A stretch of 64,000 bases of DNA, taken from positions 186,001 to 250,000 of the forward strand of contig CP144362.1 of assembly GCA_040954445.1 (NCBI GenBank), given 5' to 3'. The stretch is from Burkholderia sp. (lineage in GTDB: Bacteria; Pseudomonadota; Gammaproteobacteria; Burkholderiales; Burkholderiaceae). A program made the position numbers and the translations under genes. The notes under the pieces were generated by a model. It did not search any database and was not told the origin of the DNA. It saw only the letters and a program-made list of their open reading frames with translations. Positions 49,191-58,788 of the stretch are shown piece after piece; position 1 is the first letter of the stretch, and each line of letters begins with the position of its first letter.

Positions 49191-50592
49191 GCGCGGTTGG
49201 GCGGCTACGTCTGACCCAGCTGCGGGACTTGTTCCTGCAGGAGAACAAGTCTTCATCGCGGCTGGCGTTTTCCTCAGGCAACACCGTCACACTCTGCGAC
49301 GGCGGCACTGAATTCTTCCCAGCCCTGGTGCGCCGCATCGACAGCGCTTCGCAATCAGTGCTACTGGAAACTTATATCTTCTGCGACGATCCCGCCGGTC
49401 GCCTGGTATCCGATGCACTGCTGCGCGCCGCCGCGCGCGGCGTACACGTGCGCGTGATCACCGACGGCATCGGCACGGCTCGCCTGCCGCTGTTCGAGAC
49501 CTGGGCCGAGGCCGGCATCGAGCACCGCATCTATAATCGCTACCTGTGCGGTCGCTGCGGCTTCTCGCGCACGCATCGCAAGCTGGCCTGCGTCGACGAT
49601 TCTCACGCGTTCTGCGGCGGCATCAACATCGTTGACGACTACGACCAGAACGGCGAGACGCTGCCGTATCCACGCTGGGATTTTGCCGTCGAGCTGTCCG
49701 GCCCAGCGGTGGCTGACATTCGCGCGGCCTTCGAAGTGCAGTGGTACCGTCTGCGCACGGGCCACAAGCGTTATTCGCAATACTCCCCCCGGTGATGAGC
49801 GAGGCCTTCGCGGTGCGCTTCCAGCGCTGGATGCGCAGCCACCGCTGGATCAAGGCCGGCGCGCTGCGCAACATTAGCGAACCGAGCGTGGCCTTCGTGG
49901 CGCGCGACAACGTGCTGAACCGCCGCGCGATCGAGAAAGCCTATCTAGCCGCGATCGGTCGCGCGCGCCAGGCAGTGGTGCTGGCCAATCCCTACTTCAT
50001 GCCGGGCCGCAAGCTGCGCCGGGCGCTGACCAACGCGGCACGGCGCGGCATCAAGGTGAGGGTACTGATCGGTCGCAAGGAATTCGTGGCACTCGATACC
50101 GCCGTGCCATTCCTTTATCATGCTCTGCTGAGGGCGGGGGTCCGTGTCGCCGAGTACGACCGCACCATGCTACACGGCAAGGTGGCGGTGATCGACGACA
50201 ACTGGGCGACGGTCGGCTCGTCCAACCTTGATGCGCTGAGCCTGATGCTCAACAACGAGGCGAACGTGGTACTGGTCAAGCACGACGCCGAGATTCGGGC
50301 GCTGCGCGCGGCGATCGACGCGGCCTTCGCCGACGGTCGAGAGATCGACTTGGCCCGTTTCGCGGCGCGCTCTCCGATGGAGCGCCTGTTGAATTGGTTA
50401 GCATACACGGTCTACTGTGGTGCGATGAAGTTGTTGACGGTGGGCCGGCTACGACTGACGGCTGACCACCGAAGAGATCATGACACGCCGATAAAAAGCA
50501 GCCGCCGGTCCCGTTCGTTGCGCGAACGCAGGCCACCCGGGCGGCACCCGCGGGGGCGTACAAGCCCTGCTTCCGGTTCTGCCAGAATCTGA
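49187..50592 (+). pseudogene. clsB: cardiolipin synthase ClsB, split by a frameshift
   Basis: ClsB is a membrane phospholipase D-superfamily enzyme that makes cardiolipin. The first frame (49187–49795) holds the N-terminal half with the HKD motif HRKLACVDD (H130, K132, D137) and NRYLCGRCG. The second frame (from about 49785, or ATG 49795) holds FAVRFQRWMRSHRW, NPYFMPGRKLRRAL and the second HKD motif LHGKVAVIDDNWATVGSSNLD. The shift lies between 49755 and 49795, where six C residues occur (49785–49790). The first stop and the second ATG overlap as TGATG, so a two-piece product by coupled re-initiation is conceivable. The C-terminal ~45 residues look non-native. Confidence 0.85.
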
Positions 50593-50610
50593 CAGTAATA
50601 GCGGGATGGT

Positions 50611-50639
50611 TATTGAGCCGCAATTCGTGATCTTTAAAG
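50611..50639. repeat. IS630-type miniature element, left-end fragment
   Basis: TA then TTGAGCCGCAATTCGTGATCTTTAAA, one end of the miniature element, truncated by palindrome P4. Confidence 0.65.
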
Positions 50640-50772
50640 GGCCTTGTTGCATAAATCGAGCGTGAGGACGCAATGGCATCGACGGGATAATTTCAGGCAA
50701 TCCGTTCGTATCGCCTGAAATTATGCCCGTCGATGCCATTGCGTCCTCACGCTCGATTTATGCAACAACCCC
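50640..50772. repeat. palindromic miniature element P4
   Basis: 133 bp. ISa right ends on both sides (tips GGCCTTGTTG and CAACAACCCC, each mutated at the same mirrored position) form inverted arms of roughly 58 bp around a short centre containing AATCCGTTCGTATCG. No target duplication (TCTTTAAAG against AGTGGGGCG). Confidence 0.88.
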
Positions 50773-50854
50773 AGTGGGGCGCCCATTCCCAAGTGAAATG
50801 CAACAAAATCACGCTACCGCCCAAGCAGGTCGGATAATCTCCCGGTCAGGCCAC
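50773..50854 (+). repeat. IS30-type left-end fragment
   Basis: GCCCATTCCCAAGTGAAATGCAACA and about 50 following bases match the start of the IS30-type element at 63340. No coding part remains. Confidence 0.6.
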
Positions 50855-50892
50855 TATTGATCACGAATTGCGGATCAATATGCAACAACGCC
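50855..50892. repeat. minimal IS630-type terminal pair joined to ISa tip
   Basis: TA–TTGATCACGAATTGCGGATCAA–TA followed by TGCAACAACGCC: the same arrangement as at 16460–16487, a terminal pair inserted in the TTTATGC of an ISa end. Confidence 0.65.
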
Positions 50893-50992
50893 GCACAAAT
50901 TGCATGTCACGCAGCGGGGCAACATACTGTCCCATAACTCTCTCCAAAGATAAGGGACGTGGCTCGAGCCTCGCACGGGCGTCAAGGCACCG

Positions 50993-51592
50993 CTACCGGT
51001 TCTCGCTCTGATACGAAATGATCGTCTTTTCCAGCGCAGCCCACGTCAGACGCACACCAGCCGGAAGATGCAGGAACCGGGCGTCATGGTGCAGACCGAG
51101 CGTGAAGCTATACAACTCAAAAAGCATTACATCCGGATCGGTCTCTGGACACAGATGGCCTTCGTCTTTCGCCTGCGAAATTGCGCGCAGCAGCGCCGCG
51201 CGCCAGGTTGTCACGCTTGCGATCAACCGCTCGCGCACCGGGCTGTCAGGTCGGTCGTCGTACTCGACTGCGCCGCTGATGTAGATGCATCCGGTAGTCA
51301 CTGCCTGGATGCGTTTCTCGATCCAGCGGGCCAGCATCGCACGCAGACGTGGGAGACCGCGCGGCTCGCGCAGGCTCGGAAAGAACACCTCGCTTTCGAA
51401 GCGGCGGTGATACTCGCGAACCACCTCCACCTGGAGGTCCTCGCGCGAACCAAAATGCGCGAACACGCCGCTCTTGCTCATCTGCATGCGCTTGGCCAGC
51501 AGGCCGATTGTCAGACCTTCCAGCCCGTCTCGGCTGGCAAGGTCCAAAGCTGCTTCGAGTATCGCGGCACGTGTTTGTTCGCCTTTTCGCAT
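50993..51592 (-). CDS. TetR/AcrR-family transcriptional regulator
   Basis: A 199-aa one-component repressor. The N-terminal helix-turn-helix is at about residues 28–50 (TIGLLAKRMQMSKSGVFAHFGSREDLQ), preceded by the usual first helix RAAILEAALDLASRDG. The C-terminal part is the ligand-binding and dimer domain and cannot be assigned a ligand. ATG 51592 (MRKGEQTRAAILEAAL) is the family-like start. An in-frame ATG at 51625 lies inside the ISa terminus and would add MQQRRFRHRAY. No target gene remains adjacent: an ISa fragment lies 21 bases upstream and IS debris is downstream. Apparently intact. Confidence 0.9.
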   Translation of the reverse strand: MRKGEQTRAAILEAALDLASRDGLEGLTIGLLAKRMQMSKSGVFAHFGSREDLQVEVVREYHRRFESEVFFPSLREPRGLPRLRAMLARWIEKRIQAVTTGCIYISGAVEYDDRPDSPVRERLIASVTTWRAALLRAISQAKDEGHLCPETDPDVMLFELYSFTLGLHHDARFLHLPAGVRLTWAALEKTIISYQSENR

Positions 51593-51612
51593 ATAAGCTC
51601 GATGTCTAAACC

Positions 51613-52053
51613 GGCGTTGTTGCATAAATCGAGCAAAAGCCGTTAACGTTTACGGTTTACGCGCAACGCTCGCCGGCCAGCCCCCTATCAATTCAGATTC
51701 CAGAGTAAGTGCCTAATTCTTTCCAAGAAAATGCGCAAGGACATACACAAGAAAAGTGAGCTGAAGGCACGCTACCATGTCAGGAATTGGGCAGCCTACC
51801 TATAATGCAGGCCTGATCAACCGGGGGAATGTGACGATATGGATAGATGAAGCCGTGCTTGCCAAAATACCCGACGCCATACCCACACGTGGTCGCTCGT
51901 GTTTATACACGTGGTCGCCCGTGTTTATACGGCGATGCGCTGATTCAGGCATTACTTGGCGTGAAGACCGTCTATCGACTGACGTTGCGCGCCCTGCAAG
52001 GTTTCACCCAAAGTCTACGCGATTTGGCCTTCCCGAGCTTGCCGGTGCAGAAT
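51613..52053 (+). mobile_element. ISa left part, degenerate
   Basis: Left end GGCGTTGTTGCATAAATC, a duplicated 8-base TTTACG in the leader, and a decayed transposase N-terminus with a 26-base tandem duplication at the RGRPCLY codons (TCGTGTTTATACACGTGG). Cut at GTGCAGAAT by palindrome P5. Confidence 0.87.
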
Positions 52054-52191
52054 GGCGTTGTTGCATAAATCGAGCGCGAGGACGCAATGGCATCGACGGG
52101 CATAATTTCAGGCAATACGAACGGATTGCGGACGAGCGAGGTCTGCAATCCGTTCCATTACGTCCTCACGCTCGATTTATGCAACAACGCC
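52054..52191. repeat. palindromic miniature element P5
   Basis: 138 bp, the form without the nested IS630-type insert: outer ISa right-end arms of about 37 bp and an inner hairpin GGATTGCGGAC…GTCTGCAATCC. Left flank GTGCAGAAT is ISa transposase; the right flank is IS630 sequence. Confidence 0.88.
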
Positions 52192-52616
52192 CCTTACAAC
52201 GTCATCGTCAAACCACATTGCTGCCGGATCCACTCCCGCACGGCATGTCGCGTCCACAACGCGAATGAGACCTCTTCAGCTTGTCTGACATCTGGTCGTG
52301 CAACAGCATGAAAATTTCCACTTCTTGCTGTTTACTCAGAGCTCGGCTCTGGTTCACCGCTCCGCCGCTCGTCTTGTCCCGTAATCCAGCCGCACCTTCG
52401 CGAGTGTAACGCTTGCAAATATCGCACACGCCCGTGTGCGATAGGTTCCGTATGCTCGGCAATCTCGTTGTAGGTCCAGCCGTGCGTACGTAGGTTAATC
52501 ACCTGATGTCCTCGCTCTTCACGTGCCTCACGAGGAAGCGATCTCATATCTTTTCCCCCTCTCCCTCATATGAGGGTCGATTTTTTAATTTCAAGATTGC
52601 GCATTGCGTATTAATA
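52192..52616 (-). pseudogene. IS630-family element, 5' part
   Basis: Reverse strand reads MRSLPREAREERGHQVINLRTHGWTYNEIAEHT (52547 down), then in another frame RYTREGAAGLRDKTSGGAVNQSRALSKQQEVEIFMLLHDQM. The TA-type terminus (…GCATTGCGTATTAATA) is at 52600–52616. Frameshifted and truncated. Confidence 0.82.
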
Positions 52617-52621
52617 TACGC

Positions 52622-52796
52622 CGCTCAATGCCCGACACGGTAGCGTGCTTTTGGCTCATCTTTCTTGTGTATGTCCTTGCGCATTTTCTTGGAAAAAATT
52701 AGGCAGTTACTCTGGAATCTGACTTGATAGGAGGCTGGCCGCGCGACCGTTGCGCGTAAACGTCAACGGATCTCGCTCGATTTATGCAACAACGCC
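52622..52796 (-). mobile_element. ISa left-end fragment
   Basis: Reverse-strand ISa left end (tip at 52796) plus the first ~18 transposase codons ([18 protein letters not shown]). The rest is absent. Confidence 0.85.
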
Positions 52797-52992
52797 GTCC
52801 CCACTCTTCATTGGTGCGAAGGGCAGGCCGCCCGAAAAGTCCCATCGCACGATGGCACAGTTCCAGCTGGCGATTGCCTACAGAGAGAGGGGGGATCGCC
52901 TATATCCGCCGAGGGCCTATACTTTCAGAAAACCGGGGTTTCCGTCCTAATTTTAAAGAAGACGTTCATCGTCTTCTCAACGGCACCTCAGC

Positions 52993-55900
52993 ATGGGCAG
53001 CATCCAGAAAAATCAACCTGAGAATTCCAGCCCCTCCGTCGGCAAGCAGCTCGGCGAAGTGGGCCGGTCACGTCGCACTAAGCGTGTCGCGCTCGGCATC
53101 CTCATTTTCCTGGTCGTATTTGGCCTGCTCGGCTTCTTCGCGGTGCCGCCGCTGATCCGCCATATCGCCGAGCAGCAGCTGAGCCGCCAGCTCGACCGGC
53201 CCGCCACGATCGCGTGGATCGCGCTGAATCCCTACACGCTGCGGCTCGAGGCCGACGGCATCCATATTGGCGAACGCGGCGGGAAAGGCCCTTTCGTCGA
53301 CATCGGCAAGCTGACCGTTCGACCGGACTGGAGCTCGCTGCTGCGCGGCGCGCCAATCGTCGACGAAGTGCGCATCGATGCGCCGCGTTTCCACATCGTT
53401 CGCTACGATGCGCAGTGCTTCAATTTCACCGACTTGATTGAGAAGTTTTCGAAGCCCTCGCAGCCGTCGTCCTCGAAGCCGCCACGCTTTTCGATGTCGA
53501 ACATCCAGGTCACCGACGGTCGGATCGATTTCGACGATCGCCTGCTGGGTACCAAGCACGTAGTCGATCAATGGGCGCTAGGCGTGCCATTCGTCGCCAC
53601 TCTACCCTCGAAGACCGATATCTTCGTGCAGCCTACCCTGAAGCTACACTTCGACGGCAGCCCGATCGCGATCACCGGCAGGACCAAGCCCTTCTCGCAG
53701 ACGCGAGAGTCGGAGATCAACCTGAAGTTCGATCGGCTCGACCTGCCCAGGCTGCTGTCTTACGCTCCAGCCAAGCTCCCGATCCAGATGAGCGCCGGCA
53801 GGCTGTCGAGCGATCTAGTGCTGCGTTTCTCGATCGACGGTGAGACGCCGGTGCTACGCGTATCTGGCATGGTCGACCTGGACGACGCGAACCTCAGCGA
53901 CGCGGCAAACTACCCTCTGTTCGCGGCGCGCGCCGTGCATGTGACGATCGGCTTGCTCAATCCGCTGCGGCAGGTGCTGTATTGCGACGAGATCCGCTTC
54001 GATAGGCCGGTCGTCACGCTCACGCGCGATGCGACCGGCGTGCTTAATGTGCAGAAGTTGGCGGCGGCGCAGGGCGCCGCGCATACGGCGGATACAGCGA
54101 ATGACACGAAGGTCGGCGCGAAGGCAGTGCCTGCCACGTCAGCACCGGCACGCGAAGCAAGTGGCACGACCGCGCCCGACCAGGCCAAGCCCGCCGCCGA
54201 GTACGCCAAGCCGCCGCAGCCGCTCGACCTGACGATCGTGCATCTCGCGATTGACGACGGCATCATCCACATCAGAGACGCTTCAGTGGCCCCGACCGCC
54301 GATTTCACGCTCACCAAGCTGAAAACTACGCTGTCCGGCTTCACGCTGCAGGGCCGACAGCCGGCCAAGTTCTGGATCTCGACCAAGCTCCCCCAGGGTG
54401 GCGCACTGAACGCGACCGGTGCCGTCAGCCTAGCCCAGCAGCAGGTGAGCGGCCATCTCGGCATCGACGGCTTCGCGCTGCCGGCCATTGCGCCGTATCT
54501 GGCCGGCGAGACCTCGGCGCAGCTACTCGACGGCAAGCTCGGTGCCTCGATCAATGCCTTCACGGATTGGTCGAAGCCGGATCTAGCGGCCAACGTCGGC
54601 CCTAGCAGCCTGACGCTCGATGCACTGAAGATCGGCGCACCTTATGCGAAGGCACCGGTACTGGCGCTGTCAAAGGCCGACGTGAAGCTCTCTCGCATCA
54701 ATCTCGGCGCGCGCACGGTCGAGGTAGAGAGCGTAGCCGTCAATGGCCTGAACCTCGATGCCTCGCGCATGAAACATGGCAAGATCAACCTAGCCGTACT
54801 GGCCGAACTGGGGGTACCTTCGCGCGGTACCCGGCGCGAGACTGTCGAACAAACAGCCGCTAAACCGGCTGCACAGTCGGCCAGCGGCAAGACCGCCTCC
54901 ATCGCGCCCTGGCACTACCGGATCAGCGAGCTGAGCCTGTCCGGCAAGGCTAGCTTCACCGACCTGTCTACGCCACACCCCGTAAGGCTGGCGTTCTCGC
55001 CGCTCGACGTGAAGGTCGGCCCGCTTACCGACTACCTGTCGAAGCCGCTGTCGGCCTCGCTGCGCACTACGCTGAACCGCAAGGGCAGCTTTGTGGTGGC
55101 CGGCGAGGTGACGGCCACGCCGCTCGACGCAAAGCTGCGCATCGACGGCAACCGGATCGACGCGACCGCCTTCGAGTCGTATTTTGGCGGCGCGCTCAAT
55201 ACCACCATCGCCAGCGCCCTACTCAACGCCAAGGGCAACCTGGCGGTGTCGCAGTCGCAGGCGGCGACCAAGGCCTCGTATCGCGGCGATCTCGCCATGG
55301 TGGACGTGCAGATACTCGACAAGGCCAATTTTGACCCGTTTGCGGGCTGGCGTTCGTTGGCGCTTTCGCACCTGACGGCGAACTACGACAGCGAGCGCGG
55401 CACCGATATCGACGCCTCGAGCGTAATTTTTTCCGGTTTCTACGGTCGCGTATTGCTCGACGCGCAGGGGCACCTAAACCTCAACGACCTGGTGGCCAGG
55501 CAGAGCGGCCCGACGCAATCGCTGACGCGCGCCGAGAGCGGTGCCGAATCGGTGCCGCTTTCGCCGACGGCCTCGACCATTTCGGCGGAGAGCGCGCATC
55601 CCGCCTCGAGTGCTTTTGCGGCCATGGCCTCCACCGCCTCGGCCAGTCCAGCCTCGATGCCGGACGCGGTGGTGAAAGCGTTGCAAGCAACGAGCCAGCC
55701 GGTACGGATATGTTGCAGAAAACTGGTGCTACAGGATGGCCGCGTCACTTATACCGACCACTTCATCCGCCCGAACTACACGGCCGACCTGGTAGCGATC
55801 AAGGGTACGGTGGGTGCGTTCGGTACCGATTCGCAAACCAGCGCGCCGGTCGATATCGCGGCGAGCCTGGCCGGCAACGGTCCGATTTCAATCAAGGGCT

Positions 55901-56889
55901 CAGTCAACCCGCTGATCGCCAAGCCGGCGCTGGACCTGACGGCTTCTGCGCAAGGCATCGAGCTGACCAATCTGACGCCGTACTCGGCGAAGTATGCGGG
56001 CTACCCGATCACTAAAGGAAAGCTCAACGTCGACCTGCACTACCAGCTCGCAGATAACCAACTCAGCGCCAACAATCACATCTTCATCGACCAGCTGACT
56101 TTCGGCAACCACATTGACAATGACACGGCCACCAAGCTGCCGGTGCGCTTGGCAATCTCACTGCTGAAGAACTCGCGCGGCGAGATCGACGTGAACATCC
56201 CCGTGTCAGGCTCGCTGTCGAACCCTGAGTTCAGTATCGGCGGGCTGATCTGGCATGCCGTGCTGAACCTGCTGAAGAAGGCCGTGACGGCACCGTTCTC
56301 GCTGAGCTTCAGCGCCTTCGGCGGCCACGGCGACGAACTAGGTTACGTTGAATTTGCGCCGGGCGTGGCGACGCTCACCGACGCCTCGAAGCAGAAACTC
56401 GACACGATCTCGAAGATGCTGGCCGAGAAGCCAGCAGTCCGCCTCGACTTGACTGGCCGCGTCGATCCCGTTCGTGACGTGCCGGGTCTGCGCGATGCGT
56501 ACGTCGAGCGCCTGGTGCGCCAGCAGAAGTTCAAGGACGTGGTGGGGCATGGCGAGAGCTTCGACCCGATGATGGTCAAGGTGACGCCGGAGGAATATAT
56601 TAAGTACCTGACCAAGGCCTACAAGGCGGCCGACTTCAAGAAGCCGTGCAACCTGATCGGCATACAGAAGACGCTGCCCGAAGCGGATATGAAGGCCGCG
56701 CTCGAGGCGCATGCACCGACCGACGACGCGGCCCTGCGCGAGCTGGCCCAGAAGCGGGCCCAAACAGTGAGCCAGTACCTGGACAGCAAAGTGGATGCGA
56801 GCCGGATGTTCATCGTGGTACCCAAGCTCGACACCAAGGGCATCGAGGACAAGGGCACGACCACGCGCGTCGACTTCGGGCTCAAATGA
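52993..56889 (+). CDS. large AsmA-like DUF748 membrane-anchored envelope protein
   Basis: A 1,298-aa protein with a cytoplasmic Lys/Arg-rich start, one transmembrane segment at about residues 33–55 (ALGILIFLVVFGLLGFF), and a long periplasmic region of AsmA-like beta repeats. DUF748 hallmarks are PPLIRHIAEQQLSRQLDRPATI, VRPDWSSLLRGAPIVDEVRIDAPRF and, near the C-terminus, the TPYSAKYAGYPITKGKLNVDLHY block. The tail (FAPGVATLTDASKQKLDTISKML, then LAQKRAQTVSQYLDSK) resembles an OmpA-type peptidoglycan-associated fold, but weakly. The family is related to the YhdP/TamB proteins linked to phospholipid traffic to the outer membrane; a role here is inferred. The frame is intact with low-complexity Ala/Ser insertions near residues 360–400 and 830–890. 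Confidence 0.85.
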   Translation: MGSIQKNQPENSSPSVGKQLGEVGRSRRTKRVALGILIFLVVFGLLGFFAVPPLIRHIAEQQLSRQLDRPATIAWIALNPYTLRLEADGIHIGERGGKGPFVDIGKLTVRPDWSSLLRGAPIVDEVRIDAPRFHIVRYDAQCFNFTDLIEKFSKPSQPSSSKPPRFSMSNIQVTDGRIDFDDRLLGTKHVVDQWALGVPFVATLPSKTDIFVQPTLKLHFDGSPIAITGRTKPFSQTRESEINLKFDRLDLPRLLSYAPAKLPIQMSAGRLSSDLVLRFSIDGETPVLRVSGMVDLDDANLSDAANYPLFAARAVHVTIGLLNPLRQVLYCDEIRFDRPVVTLTRDATGVLNVQKLAAAQGAAHTADTANDTKVGAKAVPATSAPAREASGTTAPDQAKPAAEYAKPPQPLDLTIVHLAIDDGIIHIRDASVAPTADFTLTKLKTTLSGFTLQGRQPAKFWISTKLPQGGALNATGAVSLAQQQVSGHLGIDGFALPAIAPYLAGETSAQLLDGKLGASINAFTDWSKPDLAANVGPSSLTLDALKIGAPYAKAPVLALSKADVKLSRINLGARTVEVESVAVNGLNLDASRMKHGKINLAVLAELGVPSRGTRRETVEQTAAKPAAQSASGKTASIAPWHYRISELSLSGKASFTDLSTPHPVRLAFSPLDVKVGPLTDYLSKPLSASLRTTLNRKGSFVVAGEVTATPLDAKLRIDGNRIDATAFESYFGGALNTTIASALLNAKGNLAVSQSQAATKASYRGDLAMVDVQILDKANFDPFAGWRSLALSHLTANYDSERGTDIDASSVIFSGFYGRVLLDAQGHLNLNDLVARQSGPTQSLTRAESGAESVPLSPTASTISAESAHPASSAFAAMASTASASPASMPDAVVKALQATSQPVRICCRKLVLQDGRVTYTDHFIRPNYTADLVAIKGTVGAFGTDSQTSAPVDIAASLAGNGPISIKGSVNPLIAKPALDLTASAQGIELTNLTPYSAKYAGYPITKGKLNVDLHYQLADNQLSANNHIFIDQLTFGNHIDNDTATKLPVRLAISLLKNSRGEIDVNIPVSGSLSNPEFSIGGLIWHAVLNLLKKAVTAPFSLSFSAFGGHGDELGYVEFAPGVATLTDASKQKLDTISKMLAEKPAVRLDLTGRVDPVRDVPGLRDAYVERLVRQQKFKDVVGHGESFDPMMVKVTPEEYIKYLTKAYKAADFKKPCNLIGIQKTLPEADMKAALEAHAPTDDAALRELAQKRAQTVSQYLDSKVDASRMFIVVPKLDTKGIEDKGTTTRVDFGLK

Positions 56890-56949
56890 AGCGAGCGCCC
56901 ATGCTTTCGATGACGGGGCCCTGCGTGACGCATTCAGCGCGGGCGGCAG

Positions 56950-57016
56950 TCGATGCCATTGCGTCCTCTCGCTCCATAAACAGCGTTGTTGCACAAATCG
57001 AACGTGAGGACGAAAA
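56950..57016. repeat. decayed ISa right-end pair
   Basis: GATGCCATTGCGTCCTCTCGCTCCATAAACA is a decayed inward right end, followed by GCGTTGTTGCACAAATCGAACGTGAGGACG, a second right end. It directly precedes a full ISa copy. It may be a worn palindromic element. Confidence 0.6.
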
Positions 57017-58140
57017 GGCGTTGTTGCATCAATCGAGCGTGAGGAGACGATGGCATCAACATAATTTTAGGCGATACGAACGGATTGCGGACGAGCGAGG
57101 TCCGCCATACGGTTGATGAGGACGACTCGAACGGAGACCTCGGTCGCCTGCGGCGTCGATGTGACGCGCCCAGAGACAGTTTCCGGTGAGGGTCTTGAAC
57201 CGGATACATCGCATTCTCGGCAAGCGATCGCCGGTGGTAGCCACTTTCTTGCTTCCATTCTCGACGACCGTCACGGGCAATTGCATCAACCGCGCCATTA
57301 CGCCACGCCGCACCGGGCGTATCTGCTGGCCAATGAGAGCGGCACCCTCGCGTGGCGGAATCGAAGGAACAGCACTGCGTGCAGCAATGACCACATGGCA
57401 TGGCTTGGTGTCGTAGGCACCGTCGTCGTCGATGACATCGATTTGTTCTTCGCGTGGAACCTGGTCGAGCAACTTGGCCAGAGCGTCACCGTCAGCCACA
57501 TTCTGATTCGTCATTAGAGCGGCATGAACTTGACCCGTATTCGCGTTGAGCGCGAGATGGACTTTACTCCACGTGCGCCGCTTCGAGTAGCCGTGCTGGC
57601 CCACCTTCCATTCACCTTCGCCATAGACCTTCAGACCGGTGCTGTCGACAACCAGATGGATCGGTTCGTTGTCGCGAAGGATCGGCAGTTCGACATCAAG
57701 CGTTTTTGCCCGGCGACAGAGTGTGGTGTAATTCGGCACCGGCAAGCTTGGGAAGGCCAGATCACGCAGATCTTTGGGTGAAACCTTGCAGGGCGCGCAA
57801 CGTCAGTCGATAGACGGTCTTCACGCCAAGTAATGTCTGAATCAGCGTATCGCCGTATAGACACGGGCGACCACGTGTGGGTATGGCATCAGGTATTCTG
57901 GCAAGGACGGCTTCATCTATCCATATTGTTACGTTCCCCCGGTTGATCAGGCCTTCATTATAGGCCGCCCAATTTCTGACACGGTAGCGTGCCTTCGGCT
58001 CACCTTTCTTGTGTATGTCCTTGCGCGTTTTCTTGGCAAAAATTAGGCAGTTACTCTGGAATCTGAGTTGATAGGAGGCTGGCCCCGCGACCGTTGCGCG
58101 TAAACGTCAACGGATCTCGCTCGATTTATGCAACAACGCC
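57017..58140 (-). mobile_element. ISa copy, degenerate
   Basis: Both ends present (right end with TGCATCAATC). Flanks GGACGAAAA and TCTTGAAAC do not match. It lies 39 bases upstream of ispF and has replaced the ispD side. Confidence 0.92.
57067..58025 (-). pseudogene. ISa transposase, start lost and frameshifted
   Basis: The start codon position reads ACG (CGCGTTTTC on the forward strand). Frameshifts occur near the QSLRD codons, at RYPVQ/RIRFK and in the tail. D128 and D202 remain within the 57745–57056 frame. Confidence 0.87.
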
Positions 58141-58179
58141 TCTTGAAACCACTCACCTTCACCACGAACCAGACTCAAC

Positions 58180-58668
58180 ATGGACATCAGAATCGGACAA
58201 GGCTACGACGTACACCAACTGGTTCCCGGTCGACCGCTTATCATCGGCGGCGTGACGATCCCCTACGAGCGCGGCCTGCTCGGCCACTCGGACGCCGACG
58301 TGCTGCTGCACGCGCTGACCGACGCGCTGTTCGGCGCGGTCTCGCTCGGCGATATCGGTCGGCATTTCTCAGATACCGACACGCAGTTTAAGGACGCCGA
58401 CAGCCGCGTGCTGCTGTGCACGTGCGTCAAGCGCGTGAATGCGACCGGCTTCGCGATCCGCAACGTCGATACTACCGTGATCGCCCAAGTGCCCAAGCTC
58501 GCGAGGCATATCGATGCGATGCGCGCCAATATCGCCGAGGACCTGGCTCTGCCGCTCGATCGCGTCACCGTCAAGGCCAAGACCAACGAGAAGCTCGGGT
58601 ATCTCGGTCGCGGCGAGGGCATCGAGGCCCAGGCCGTGGCACTGCTGGTACGCGAAGGGGACTATTGA
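58180..58668 (+). CDS. ispF: 2-C-methyl-D-erythritol 2,4-cyclodiphosphate synthase
   Basis: Fifth enzyme of the MEP isoprenoid pathway, forming the cyclic diphosphate from CDP-ME-2-phosphate. The 162-aa product has metal ligands D10, H12 (GQGYDVHQL) and H44 ([17 protein letters not shown]), the FSDTD loop and the C-terminal [26 protein letters not shown] 58180 begins [17 protein letters not shown]. Its stop (TAT TGA) is provided by the terminus of an IS630-type miniature element at 58665, so the last two residues are probably not native. The usual upstream partner ispD is absent: only 39 bases separate the start from an ISa copy. Confidence 0.95.
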   Translation: MDIRIGQGYDVHQLVPGRPLIIGGVTIPYERGLLGHSDADVLLHALTDALFGAVSLGDIGRHFSDTDTQFKDADSRVLLCTCVKRVNATGFAIRNVDTTVIAQVPKLARHIDAMRANIAEDLALPLDRVTVKAKTNEKLGYLGRGEGIEAQAVALLVREGDY

Positions 58669-58778
58669 TCCGCAATTTGTGATCTTGAAATTGGAAAATC
58701 GTCGCTCATGCCTCGTTTTTGCATGTTCATTAAATGAAGGATGATTTTCCAATTTCAAGATCACAAATTGCGGATCAA
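58665..58778. repeat. IS630-type miniature element (MITE) between ispF and rluD
   Basis: 114-bp near-perfect palindrome, TTGATCCGCAATTTGTGATCTTG to its complement, with TA at 58663–58664 and 58779–58780. It separates the convergent ispF and rluD genes and might act as a hairpin terminator for both. Same family as 42849–42954. Confidence 0.92.
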
Positions 58779-58788
58779 TAATGCCAGA

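Noticed and set aside
49780..49800. Programmed ribosomal frameshift in clsB
   Set aside because: No recognised slippery heptamer with downstream structure was apparent; a decay indel is simpler in this genome.
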